A stretch of DNA of 64,000 nt from Polynucleobacter sp. Tro8-14-1 (GTDB taxonomy: Bacteria > Pseudomonadota > Gammaproteobacteria > Burkholderiales > Burkholderiaceae): assembly GCF_018881655.1 (NCBI RefSeq), contig NZ_JACVPX010000008.1:1-64000 (forward strand), written 5' to 3'. The notes beneath the pieces were generated by a model, which saw only the letters and a list, made by a program, of their open reading frames with translations, searched no databases and was not told the DNA's origin. Position numbers and translations under genes: made by a program. Positions 1 to 8,281 of this stretch are shown one piece after another (position 1 is the first letter of the stretch; each line of letters opens with the position of its first letter).

Positions 1-127
1 GCGGTAAATCCTTCTTTACCTGACAGATAGTGATGAATGACTTCTAGCTTAAAGTCTTTGCTGTATTTGGACATGAGACTGACCCTTTTGAGTTGGATTT
101 GATGTCCAACTTTTGTGGGTCAGTTCA
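1..127 (-). mobile_element. End of an IS3-family (IS150-type) element, cut by window edge
   Basis: This is the upstream end of an IS3-family element whose body lies left of the window. Bases 1-74 on the minus strand encode the first 24 or so residues of OrfA, beginning MSKYSKDFKLEV. Bases 105-127 are a terminal inverted repeat ending GGGTCAGTTCA. Both match the complete copy at 52332-53777, but the OrfA start differs at two residues (K6 for I and H14 for N) and by several silent changes. It is therefore a diverged sister copy and not a recent duplicate. Whether the rest of the element is intact cannot be seen. Confidence 0.85.
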
Positions 128-163
128 CATGCTATTCCTTTTTTATTCGAGTTTGGTTTTGAA

Positions 164-763
164 TTAATGCAGAGTACGTGGGCCAGCGCTATCACCACCT
201 AATGCGCCACCTGGAAATTCTTCATCTTCATCATCGCCCTCATCATTAGGCATCCCAAAAGAAAAACTTTCGCCACCTTCTGGATGACGATTTTCAATTT
301 CATCATCAGTAGCTGCGCGAACATCTTCCACTTGAACCCAAAAACGTAACGCCATGCCTGCTAACGGATGATTACCATCTAACACCACTTGACTGTCTGC
401 AACATCCGTAACGGTATAGATTAAAGGTTCATCATCTTCAGAATCATGCACAGTCGCATCTTCATCCGCATCAGGCACGCCTTCAAACTGCATCCCCACT
501 TCTAAAGGCTCCGGGAAACGGGTACGTGGCTCGATCTTTAACAACTCAGGATCATATTCACCAAAGGCTTCACTAGGCTCTAGCTGAATCGTTGCCTCAT
601 AACCAATATCTTGGCCATCAAGCAGAGTCTCGATTTTAGGAAAAGTACCTTCATAACCACCGTGCAGGTATACCATCGGAGCATCGGGCTCCTCGATGAC
701 ATTATTTTGCGCATCGGTTAACTTATAGCGAAGGGATACGATGGTATTTTTTTCAATCTTCAT
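164..763 (-). CDS. slyD: FKBP-type peptidyl-prolyl isomerase, SlyD-like
   Basis: Predicted cytoplasmic prolyl cis-trans isomerase and chaperone of the SlyD branch of FKBPs, 199 aa. The N-terminal FKBP half is followed by the inserted flap, then an acidic tail rich in D, E and G (about residues 160-195). The tail replaces the His/Cys metal-binding tail of enterobacterial SlyD, so nickel binding is unlikely. I chose the ATG at 763 (MKIEKNT) because it matches the usual SlyD start; an in-frame ATG at 781 would add six residues. Neither start has a clear Shine-Dalgarno sequence. The gene is divergent from the oxygenase gene at 818, leaving about 54 bases for both promoters. Confidence 0.88.
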   Translation of the reverse strand: MKIEKNTIVSLRYKLTDAQNNVIEEPDAPMVYLHGGYEGTFPKIETLLDGQDIGYEATIQLEPSEAFGEYDPELLKIEPRTRFPEPLEVGMQFEGVPDADEDATVHDSEDDEPLIYTVTDVADSQVVLDGNHPLAGMALRFWVQVEDVRAATDDEIENRHPEGGESFSFGMPNDEGDDEDEEFPGGALGGDSAGPRTLH

Positions 764-817
764 GTGGAATTTGTCGAACATTCGTTTTTAATCAGTTTCT
801 AAACAGCTTTTTACTTT

Positions 818-2050
818 ATGACCTCATTTTACTTGAGCAAACCCTATGAGCCACCTCGGGCTCCCTCAAAGCTCCCTTTAGGCGAGCCCTGGGCCTTATT
901 TGGGGGTATTAGCCCAGACCAGTTCATGGCGCGGTATTGGCATAAAAAGCCCCTTCTCATACGCAGGGCGATTCCGGCATTTGCCCTTTCGGCCAACAAA
1001 GGTGGGTCCTTGGATAGCCCTATTCCCACCAAAGAGTTACTCAAATTTGCTCTACAAGATGAGGTAGAGGCACGCTTGGTTAAAGCCAATCCATGGAGCT
1101 TTGATAGCGGACCGTTTTCTAAAAGGGCAATTCCATCGATCAACAAGCCCGACTGGACTTTATTGCTTCAAGGAATGGAGGCACATCATCCAGCAGCTGC
1201 AAACATTCTGTCCTGGTTCCGCTTTATTCCTGATACGCGCTTAGATGACTTAATGATTAGCATTGCTGGTATTGGAGGCGGTGTTGGCCCCCACTTTGAT
1301 TCTTACGACGTCTTCCTGATTCAAATGTCTGGTAGAAGGCAGTGGAAAATTTCAGAACAAAAAGATCTGAGCCTCAACCCTAATCTACCGCTAAAAATTC
1401 TGCGTAACTTTAAGCCTGAGCGGGAGTGGACGCTAGAGCCTGGCGATATGTTGTATCTACCGCCACATGTTGCTCATGATGGTATTGCGCTAGATGCGGG
1501 TTGCCAAACATGGTCTGTTGGATTTCGCTCCCCCAGCTTTAAAGAATTACTGCAAGAAGGTTTGTGGCGCCTAGCAGAATCTTTGGAGAATATTCCCGCC
1601 CTAGAGAGCAAGTTTGCAGATCCTAAACAAGGTGCAACCCATAGTGCAGAGCAATTGCCGGAAGAGCTCATCAAACAGCTAGACTCAAAACTCAAAGAGC
1701 TGAAACTAGACAAAATTGATGGATTTCTACCCGGGATTACTGCCTATCTATCAGAACCCAAACAACAAGCCCTTTTTGACGCCCCCGATACACCCCTAAA
1801 ACCGAATGCATTCCTTAGAAAACTTGGGGCTAGCAGACTTCTCCCCCATCCACAAACCCGTATTTTAAGCCTTGGAAAACAGGTGTATTGCAACGGAGAA
1901 TCCATGACCCAGGGACAAGCTCCAGCTATTCTTTCGGCCTGGCAGACCCTCTCGGCACATAAAGAACTCAGGGTGGGCAGGCTCAAACAGCCTGATCAAT
2001 CCAGCCTTTATGAGGCTTATTTAGCCGGATGGTTGGTTTTTGAACACTGA
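818..2050 (+). CDS. roxA: JmjC/cupin ribosomal protein L16 arginine hydroxylase (RoxA/YcfD type)
   Basis: A 410-aa protein with the JmjC-like cupin fold of bacterial ribosomal oxygenases. The E. coli relative YcfD uses Fe(II) and 2-oxoglutarate to hydroxylate an arginine of ribosomal protein L16. The iron-binding HxD is H159 and D161 in GPHFDSYD, and the third ligand is probably H220 in LPPHVAHDG. The C-terminal part (about 280-410) matches the winged-helix region of this family. Length is slightly above the roughly 370-aa E. coli protein. It is divergent from slyD and followed by the tiny lipoprotein gene. The family is clear; the L16 substrate is inferred from homology. Confidence 0.85.
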   Translation: MTSFYLSKPYEPPRAPSKLPLGEPWALFGGISPDQFMARYWHKKPLLIRRAIPAFALSANKGGSLDSPIPTKELLKFALQDEVEARLVKANPWSFDSGPFSKRAIPSINKPDWTLLLQGMEAHHPAAANILSWFRFIPDTRLDDLMISIAGIGGGVGPHFDSYDVFLIQMSGRRQWKISEQKDLSLNPNLPLKILRNFKPEREWTLEPGDMLYLPPHVAHDGIALDAGCQTWSVGFRSPSFKELLQEGLWRLAESLENIPALESKFADPKQGATHSAEQLPEELIKQLDSKLKELKLDKIDGFLPGITAYLSEPKQQALFDAPDTPLKPNAFLRKLGASRLLPHPQTRILSLGKQVYCNGESMTQGQAPAILSAWQTLSAHKELRVGRLKQPDQSSLYEAYLAGWLVFEH

Positions 2051-2114
2051 ATACGGAGATGGATATAATATTTATTGGAAACTACTTAGGGGCATTCCCT
2101 CGGTATATCCAAAG

Positions 2115-2134
2115 AACAATTACCGGTAATTGTT
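2115..2134. promoter_or_regulatory. Perfect 20-bp palindrome upstream of the tiny lipoprotein gene
   Basis: AACAATTACCGGTAATTGTT reads the same on both strands without mismatch. It lies 26 bases before the lipoprotein start codon and 64 bases after the oxygenase stop. It could be a dimeric-repressor operator or a 5'-UTR hairpin. No matching site was found elsewhere in the window by eye. Confidence 0.5.
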
Positions 2135-2160
2135 ATTAATTTTTTTAAAGGAATTTACAA

Positions 2161-2331
2161 ATGAAGAAGTCACTCGTATTCGCTGCTATGTTAGCAATGG
2201 CCTTGGCCGCTTGCGGTAAAAAAGAAGAAGCAAAACCTGCTGAAGCTGCTGCTACTCCAGCTGCACCTGCTGCTGAAGCTCCTGCTGCTGCTCCAGCTCC
2301 AGCTGCTCCTGCTGCCGACGCTAAGAAGTAA
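2161..2331 (+). CDS. Tiny Ala/Pro-rich lipoprotein, 56 aa
   Basis: A short gene with a strong ribosome-binding site (AAAGGA, 2147-2152) and a terminator directly after it. The product starts MKKSLVFAAMLAMALAACGK, a complete lipoprotein signal peptide with lipobox LAAC, so the mature chain would begin at C18. The remaining 38 residues are almost only A, P, E, K and D, in an (A)nP pattern with a KKEE charged start and a KK end. It should be lipid-anchored and extended or disordered. Similar tiny lipoproteins are common in betaproteobacteria without known function. I do not recognise a specific family. Confidence 0.8.
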   Translation: MKKSLVFAAMLAMALAACGKKEEAKPAEAAATPAAPAAEAPAAAPAPAAPAADAKK

Positions 2332-2345
2332 TCTTCTTCATGAAG

Positions 2346-2375
2346 AAAAAAAGCCGCTGAAAAGCGGCTTTTTTA
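2346..2375. terminator. Bidirectional rho-independent terminator
   Basis: Stem AAGCCGCT/AGCGGCTT with a GAAA loop, flanked by an A-run on the left and a T-run on the right, so it can work on both strands. It ends the tiny lipoprotein gene on the plus strand and the bamC-dapA transcript on the minus strand (bamC stop at 2393). Confidence 0.93.
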
Positions 2376-2392
2376 TTTGCCTTCAAAAACCA

Positions 2393-3541
2393 CTACTTTG
2401 TTAGTTGCTCTGTTAACAAAGTCAGCAATTGATAACCAGCAGGCGTATTTTCTGGTTTGCCATCCGCGTTCTGTACATAAACATTTGCAGAATTCTCACC
2501 AGTATTCTTCACAAGCACCTGATATTTTTTGGCCTTCATACCAGATTCATCTTTACTGCTAAAGAGATTGGAGAAGAAGCCTTTGGTATCGCCCAAATCT
2601 TTAGGATTCACGTATCGAACATAGTAAACACCAGTTGAACGATTTCGATCCTCAACCGTGAAGTTAGAGCGATCCAGAGCCAATCCTACATCACGCCAAG
2701 AGCGATCAAAGCCAGCGCTGAGCTCGATATAGGCTTGGTTAGTACCCTCTTGAACAAACTTCGCTTTAGGCGTTTTAGGACCAAGAGGCACTGCAACCAT
2801 TGCTTTAGCCTGCTCTTGCGTCATGCCTAAGCGCTCCATCAAACGAGCCAAAAATACAGCTTCCAATTCTGGGTCGTTAGGGCGAGGAGTCCAAATAGTA
2901 GATAAACAAGCGCCTGTAGCGTCGGTTGTACATTTCTCAATCGCGCCGCGCTGAGTAATATAAATTTCTGTCTCGCCTGGCTTAGATACCTCAAGACGAG
3001 TTTTGTATTTATCGCGTTCACCAGTGTCATAAATAGAGTCGATTGCACCGCCAATAGTTGAGCGAATCCAATCTTGTGCAATCTTTGCGCGATTTTCTGC
3101 CCAGTCGGTTTCCATAATGCCGGTTGATGGCGAATCGATTACCAACAAGAAGCCATTCTCTTGCCAGAAATCTTTTACTTGTGGGTAGAGCTCAGGAGCT
3201 GGTTTTTCCACTACCAACCAACGACGTTCACCATCACGCGCTATTCGCATGCCAGGAATACCCGTCATGACGTTGCTACGCATCTGCGTCGATTTCTTAA
3301 CGGCAGAATTGTATTCAGACATCGTCGCTGTACCGTCCTGAACGATGTAGCGGCGATCCGCCTGCGCCGTGATTAAGTCTGGCGGGTATGACAAATTGGG
3401 ACCGCGCACTGCACCTGCACTCTTGTAGTCAACGGTATCGCTACTCGTAACTGACTTACAAGCAGTCAATGCAGTAGAAGCAATAACAATTAAAGAGAGA
3501 ATCGATAAATATCGACGGGATAGTTTGAGCAAATTCATCAT
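2393..3541 (-). CDS. bamC: Outer membrane assembly lipoprotein BamC
   Basis: BamC (NlpB/DapX) is a lipoprotein of the BAM complex that inserts beta-barrel proteins into the outer membrane. The 382-aa product has a signal peptide ending in lipobox LTAC, giving lipidated C28. An unstructured segment follows, with [11 protein letters not shown] near residue 55, and then two helix-grip domains in the rest of the protein. It overlaps the upstream dapA stop by 4 bases, the dapA-bamC pairing also seen in E. coli. The start at 3541 (MMNLLKL) fits a normal signal peptide. Confidence 0.9.
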   Translation of the reverse strand: MMNLLKLSRRYLSILSLIVIASTALTACKSVTSSDTVDYKSAGAVRGPNLSYPPDLITAQADRRYIVQDGTATMSEYNSAVKKSTQMRSNVMTGIPGMRIARDGERRWLVVEKPAPELYPQVKDFWQENGFLLVIDSPSTGIMETDWAENRAKIAQDWIRSTIGGAIDSIYDTGERDKYKTRLEVSKPGETEIYITQRGAIEKCTTDATGACLSTIWTPRPNDPELEAVFLARLMERLGMTQEQAKAMVAVPLGPKTPKAKFVQEGTNQAYIELSAGFDRSWRDVGLALDRSNFTVEDRNRSTGVYYVRYVNPKDLGDTKGFFSNLFSSKDESGMKAKKYQVLVKNTGENSANVYVQNADGKPENTPAGYQLLTLLTEQLTK

Positions 3542-4461
3542 AATAGGTTGGCCTGTTTTAACGCTGCCTTCAAAGGCTCGCGCAAGGAATTGCTTAAAGG
3601 TGTTAATGGCAAACGAATGCCAGCAGTAATCTTGCCCATCTCATGCAATGCCCACTTCACGGGGATTGGGTTAGCCTCTGTGAACATAGCTTTATGGACT
3701 GCAATCAGTTGATATTGAATTTCACGGGTTCTTTTCACATCATCTGACATGGCGGCTACGCAGAGCTCATGCATCAAACGCGGAGCAATATTAGCCGTGA
3801 CAGAAATATTGCCCTTGCCACCCATCAACATCAACATGGCCGCAGTCAGATCGTCGCCCGAAAATACAGAGAAGTCTTGATGGCCAGCACGCTTGAGATC
3901 ATTAATCAATAAGGTGCCACGCTCTAGGCTACCTGTTGCTTCTTTAATACCAATAATGCCTGGCACACCCGCTAAACGGACCACCGTGTCGCCAGCCAAA
4001 TCAGCAACCGTTCTGCCGGGGACGTTATACAAAATCACTGGCAAATCCACCGACTCTGCAATCTTTTTAAAGTGAGCAAACATGCCATCTTGCGTTGGCT
4101 TGTTGTAATACGGTACCACCTGCAAGCTGGCATCTGCGCCAACCTGCTTAGCAAATTTAGTTAATTCAATCGCTTCAATCGTAGAGTTACCGCCGGTACC
4201 AGCAATCACTGGAATGCGTCCAGCAATCTGCTCCACTGTCACACGAATGAGCTCACAGTGCTCTTCAACAGAAACTGTTGGAGACTCACCGCTAGTGCCA
4301 ACAATCACAATGCCGTCAGTGCCTTCAGACACATGCCAATCCAACAAGGAACGCAAGCTAGCATAATCCAAGCTGCCATCTTCGAACATGGGAGTCACGA
4401 TAGCCGGCATACTGCCAGCGATGGGCTTTTTGCTACCTTTGGAATGAGCTGTATTTGTCAC
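3538..4461 (-). CDS. dapA: 4-hydroxy-tetrahydrodipicolinate synthase
   Basis: DapA condenses pyruvate with aspartate semialdehyde, the first committed step to lysine and meso-diaminopimelate. The 307-aa TIM-barrel enzyme carries the Schiff-base lysine K173 in [10 protein letters not shown], the catalytic tyrosine Y145 in LYNVPGRT, and the TSGE pyruvate-binding motif at about 57-60. An N-terminal extension of about a dozen residues precedes the conserved start. It overlaps bamC by 4 bases and follows a methyltransferase gene, as part of a long minus-strand run. Confidence 0.95.
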   Translation of the reverse strand: MTNTAHSKGSKKPIAGSMPAIVTPMFEDGSLDYASLRSLLDWHVSEGTDGIVIVGTSGESPTVSVEEHCELIRVTVEQIAGRIPVIAGTGGNSTIEAIELTKFAKQVGADASLQVVPYYNKPTQDGMFAHFKKIAESVDLPVILYNVPGRTVADLAGDTVVRLAGVPGIIGIKEATGSLERGTLLINDLKRAGHQDFSVFSGDDLTAAMLMLMGGKGNISVTANIAPRLMHELCVAAMSDDVKRTREIQYQLIAVHKAMFTEANPIPVKWALHEMGKITAGIRLPLTPLSNSLREPLKAALKQANLL

Positions 4462-4487
4462 CGAATATGCACCGATTTTTAGCTGTC

Positions 4488-5057
4488 TTAACCCTGAAAT
4501 TGTAACGGAATGCGCTGTTTTAGCTCACCTTTTACTGCGCATAGGCGCTGAACCATGGCTGGTTTGGGTTGATCTACGTAAATATCCTCATAAGCCACTA
4601 CCTTAAGACCATGACGAGAGGCAAAAGCGAGCAATTCCCCTGGATTTAGCAGGAAATTGGGGTTGGATGGCTTACCAAATTCCCCATTTCCCAGGGCGAA
4701 GGTTTCGTAGATCAAAACACCACCCTTTTGCAGCATTTTGGGTAATTGGTCTAAGTGCGGTCGATAGAGGTAGTTTGTCACTACGATCGCACTGAACTCT
4801 GAACCTATCAGAGGCCAATCAGCCTGTTCAAGATTGAGATGCTTTGGGGTGATTAAAGGGTTACCAACAGAACCTATTGCTGTGACATCTTGATCAACCG
4901 CCAAGACATCATGACCCATGCTTGCCAATAACTCAGAATGTCGACCTGATCCGCAAGCTAAATCTAGCACCACTCCATCCACTTGAATGAGGGGCGCAAA
5001 TCTCCTTACCCAAGGAGAGGCATTCAAAATGGCATCATGCGGGTTAGGCAAGATCAA
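4488..5057 (-). CDS. Class I SAM-dependent methyltransferase, TehB-like
   Basis: A 189-aa Rossmann-fold methyltransferase. Motif I is [12 protein letters not shown] (about residues 30-41), with the acidic motif II residue in VLAVDQD. The closest general resemblance is to TehB/UbiE-like small-molecule methyltransferases; the substrate is unknown. No ATG lies near the beginning; the best start is TTG at 5057, three bases after the trpS stop, so it is probably translated by coupling with trpS. Exact start is uncertain. Confidence 0.75.
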   Translation of the reverse strand: MILPNPHDAILNASPWVRRFAPLIQVDGVVLDLACGSGRHSELLASMGHDVLAVDQDVTAIGSVGNPLITPKHLNLEQADWPLIGSEFSAIVVTNYLYRPHLDQLPKMLQKGGVLIYETFALGNGEFGKPSNPNFLLNPGELLAFASRHGLKVVAYEDIYVDQPKPAMVQRLCAVKGELKQRIPLQFQG

Positions 5058-5060
5058 GAC

Positions 5061-6263
5061 TCAATCGTAAGCAAGGCCCATTGCTTCGCGAACCTCGCGC
5101 ATGGTTTCCTGGGCAACCTTGCGTGCTTTGTCGCAACCATCGGCAATGATGGAACGCAGCAAACTAGGATCATCCAAATACTTCTGCGCACGTTCAAACA
5201 TCGGTTGTTGCTCAGCCAAAATTGAATCAATTACCGGTTGCTTGCACTCGAGGCACCCAATACCAGCGGATTTACAACCCTTATCAACCCATTGTTTTGT
5301 TTCCTCATTGGAGTAAACAGTATGCAGTTGCCATACCGGGCAACGTGCTGGATCTCCGGCGTCGGTTCTTCGGACGCGGGCTGGATCAGTTGGCATCGTA
5401 CGAATCTTCTTAATAACATCTTCGGGATTTTCACGAATGCTGATGGTATTGCCGTAAGACTTAGACATCTTCTGACCATCGATACCAGGCATACGTGATG
5501 CCGTTGTGAGAAGTGCTTGTGGCTCAGGCAGAATAATTTTGCGGGCACCTTCTAAAAAGCCAAAGAGTCTTTCGCGATCAGCCATCGATAAACTCTGCGC
5601 TTCTTGCAGCAATGCTTTAGCTTGCTCCAACGCCTCATCATCACCACGCTCTTGAAATGCCACTCGTAATTCCGCATACATCTTGGCGCGTTTGCTGCCT
5701 AATTTTTTAACTGCCTCTAAGGCTTTTTCTTCAAAGCCGGGCTCGCGTCCGTATAAATAATTAAAGCGGCGCGCTACTTCACGAGTCATCTCTACGTGTG
5801 GCACCTGATCTTCACCAACCGGAACCAACTGTGCGCGATACATCAATATATCGGCCGCCTGTAGCAATGGATAACCCAAGAAACCATAAGTTTGGAGATC
5901 CTTTTCCTTGAGTTTCTCAATTTGATCTTTATAGGTGGGTACCCGCTCAAGCCAGCCCAGCGGGGTTCCCATGGAGAGTAATAGAAAAAGTTCGGCGTGC
6001 TCAGGTACTTTACTTTGAATGAACAAGGTCGCCTGATTTGGATCAACGCCCGTTGCCAACCAATCAATCACCATCTCCCATACTGACTGCTCAATGACAT
6101 CCGGAGTCTCGTAGTGCGTAGTTAATGCATGCCAATCTGCCACAAAAAAGAAGCATGGATACTCGGACTGCAAGCGCACCCAGTTCTTTAATACACCATG
6201 GTAGTGACCCAAGTGCAAGCTACCGGTTGGTCGCATGCCAGAGAGAACGCGTTCAGCAAACAT
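5061..6263 (-). CDS. trpS: Tryptophanyl-tRNA synthetase
   Basis: Class I synthetase that charges tRNA-Trp. The 400-aa protein has the HIGH-type signature HLGH (17-20) and KMSKS at 265-269. It is about 65 residues longer than E. coli TrpS. The extra length is a charged helical insertion at about 178-245 and a Cys-containing segment near 335-345 (GCLECKQP), both of which I associate with betaproteobacterial TrpS. It sits between the PHP phosphoesterase and the methyltransferase on the same strand. Confidence 0.95.
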   Translation of the reverse strand: MFAERVLSGMRPTGSLHLGHYHGVLKNWVRLQSEYPCFFFVADWHALTTHYETPDVIEQSVWEMVIDWLATGVDPNQATLFIQSKVPEHAELFLLLSMGTPLGWLERVPTYKDQIEKLKEKDLQTYGFLGYPLLQAADILMYRAQLVPVGEDQVPHVEMTREVARRFNYLYGREPGFEEKALEAVKKLGSKRAKMYAELRVAFQERGDDEALEQAKALLQEAQSLSMADRERLFGFLEGARKIILPEPQALLTTASRMPGIDGQKMSKSYGNTISIRENPEDVIKKIRTMPTDPARVRRTDAGDPARCPVWQLHTVYSNEETKQWVDKGCKSAGIGCLECKQPVIDSILAEQQPMFERAQKYLDDPSLLRSIIADGCDKARKVAQETMREVREAMGLAYD

Positions 6264-6316
6264 CTGTATTCTTTTTCTAAGTGGTTAAGTAATGATGGAG
6301 TTAATGAATTAATCGT

Positions 6317-7168
6317 TTAATGAAATGCAGACCATACTGGCGTGAGGTGATCCGGTAAGTGCGGCAAATTGCCTAAATCTATATGACTCTCGCTTGGGTC
6401 ATGAAAATCGGAGCCACGAGAGGCTAAAAAGCCATATTGCTGCGCAATCTTTGCAAAGGTTTTGTATTGGTCAGGGCTATGGCTACCCGTAATCACCTCA
6501 ATTGCTAGGCCACCAATATCCTTGAAGTGTTTATAGAGCTCGTCCATTTGCATGGCATTGAGTCTACTGTAGCGGCCAGGATGGGCAATCACCGCTACAC
6601 CACCTGCTGATTTAATCCAGCTAACAGCGTCATCTAGGGTAGCCCACTGATGAGGTACATATCCTGGTTTACCTTCAATTAAATAATTTTTAAATACGTG
6701 CTCGGTATTGCGACATACGCCCTGCTCTACTAAGAAACGCGCAAAGTGTGTTCTTGAAATCAAATCATGATTGCCTGCAAAATGAAGTGCGCCCTCATAA
6801 GCGCCAGGTATACCTGCTTTGAGTAACTGTTCTGCCATCAGTTTGGCGCGATTACCTCGGCCATCACGAGTGCAACGAAGTCCTTCGATGATGCCAGCAT
6901 GCTCAGCATCAATTCCAAGGCCAACAATATGAATCGTCTCACCCATCCAAGTGACAGAAATTTCTACACCAGCAAGGTAATCGATGTTTAATGCGCTTGC
7001 TGCTTCTCGAGCACGTTTCTGACCGCCCAACTCATCATGATCGGTCAGGGCCCACAAATGCACTCCATTGGCTTTAGCACGCTCCGCTAATTGTTCGGGC
7101 GTCAAAGTGCCATCAGAAATCACTGAATGGCAATGCAAGTCGGCGTTTAGGGGTGAAAAGCTGCTCAT
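6317..7168 (-). CDS. PHP-domain phosphoesterase (YciV/RNase AM type)
   Basis: A 283-aa polymerase-and-histidinol-phosphatase domain enzyme. Metal-binding motifs are DLHCHS near residue 10, LTDHDE near 40, AHPGRYSR near 200 and the C-terminal RGSDFHD. E. coli RNase AM (YciV) of this family releases 3',5'-bisphosphonucleotides and trims 5' ends of rRNA. The same activity here is inferred. The start is 9 bases from the zapE stop, so it is probably co-transcribed with zapE. Confidence 0.85.
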   Translation of the reverse strand: MSSFSPLNADLHCHSVISDGTLTPEQLAERAKANGVHLWALTDHDELGGQKRAREAASALNIDYLAGVEISVTWMGETIHIVGLGIDAEHAGIIEGLRCTRDGRGNRAKLMAEQLLKAGIPGAYEGALHFAGNHDLISRTHFARFLVEQGVCRNTEHVFKNYLIEGKPGYVPHQWATLDDAVSWIKSAGGVAVIAHPGRYSRLNAMQMDELYKHFKDIGGLAIEVITGSHSPDQYKTFAKIAQQYGFLASRGSDFHDPSESHIDLGNLPHLPDHLTPVWSAFH

Positions 7169-7177
7169 AACCCTATT

Positions 7178-8281
7178 TTAGGTCAAGCTGGTGTCAATTA
7201 CCCGGCGCGGTGCATCTAGGTAGTCACGAGACTGCATCTCAATCAAACGGGAAACGGTTCGAGAGAATTCAGCCGTAATTTGGCCCTCAGTGTACAAATC
7301 TGGGGCTGGGACCTCAGCAGACATGATTAACTTAATCTTGTGGTCATACAAGACGTCGATTAGCCAAATAAAGCGGCGAGCTTCATTTGTCATTCTTGGG
7401 GGCATATAGGGCACCCCAGACAAAATCACCGTATGAAACTGGTTCGCAATCTCTAAGTAATCATTTTGTGAGCGTGGACCGCAACACAAAGTTTTGAAGT
7501 CGAACCAAACTACACCGTCAGCCATGTGAAGCGGTCGTAACTCACGGTTCTCAATATTGAGAACTGGATTACGCGCTTCTTTTTGATTGCCAATTAAGGT
7601 TTGAAACATTTGACCGAGCGTTGCTTGCGTCTCCGCATTGGCCGGAGTGAGATAGGCCTCGACTTGCGCCATTTGAACCCGGCGGTAATCATTGCCTGCA
7701 TCTACATTCAAAACATCAAGCTTTTCTTCCAACAACTTAATTGCAGGAATCAATCGATCTCGATGTAAGCCATTCGGATAGAGCTGATCTGGACGATAGT
7801 TCGATGTCATCACAAACTGCACACGGTCCGCAAAAAGTGCACTAAGCAATCGATAGAGAATCATCGCATCAGCGATGTCGTTGATGTGAAACTCATCAAA
7901 ACAAATGAGGCGATAACGATTTGAAATGCGTTTTGCTAGCTCATCCAGCGGATCCGACAAACCCGATAGCTCATGTAATTCACGATGGACTTCACGCATG
8001 AACTCATGAAAATGAATGCGAATTTTCTTTTCTAATGGTGAGGCCGCATAAAAGCAGTCCATCAAGAAGGATTTACCGCGACCTACCCCACCCCATAGGT
8101 AAATACCGCGGGGAAGCGTTGGTTTAAATATTTTTTTCTTGAAAGTATTGCTGCGGATTTCTTTATAAGCAATCCATTGATCTTCACATTCCTGAAGACG
8201 CTCTACGGCACGAAGCTGCGCGGGATCACTTTGATACCCGCGCGCCTTTAACTCTTGTTGGTAAAACTCAATGGTTTTCAA
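7178..8281 (-). CDS. zapE: Cell division ATPase ZapE (AFG1 family)
   Basis: ZapE is an AAA+-like ATPase linked to Z-ring constriction in E. coli; AFG1/LACE1 is its mitochondrial counterpart. The 367-aa protein has a P-loop GGVGRGKS (64-71), Walker B LICFDEFH and a sensor segment VMTSNYRP. The start is TTG at 8281, placed directly after the lpd stop (TAATTG on the minus strand), which suggests coupled translation. Linkage to the 2-oxoglutarate dehydrogenase genes is common in betaproteobacteria. Confidence 0.9.
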   Translation of the reverse strand: MKTIEFYQQELKARGYQSDPAQLRAVERLQECEDQWIAYKEIRSNTFKKKIFKPTLPRGIYLWGGVGRGKSFLMDCFYAASPLEKKIRIHFHEFMREVHRELHELSGLSDPLDELAKRISNRYRLICFDEFHINDIADAMILYRLLSALFADRVQFVMTSNYRPDQLYPNGLHRDRLIPAIKLLEEKLDVLNVDAGNDYRRVQMAQVEAYLTPANAETQATLGQMFQTLIGNQKEARNPVLNIENRELRPLHMADGVVWFDFKTLCCGPRSQNDYLEIANQFHTVILSGVPYMPPRMTNEARRFIWLIDVLYDHKIKLIMSAEVPAPDLYTEGQITAEFSRTVSRLIEMQSRDYLDAPRRVIDTSLT

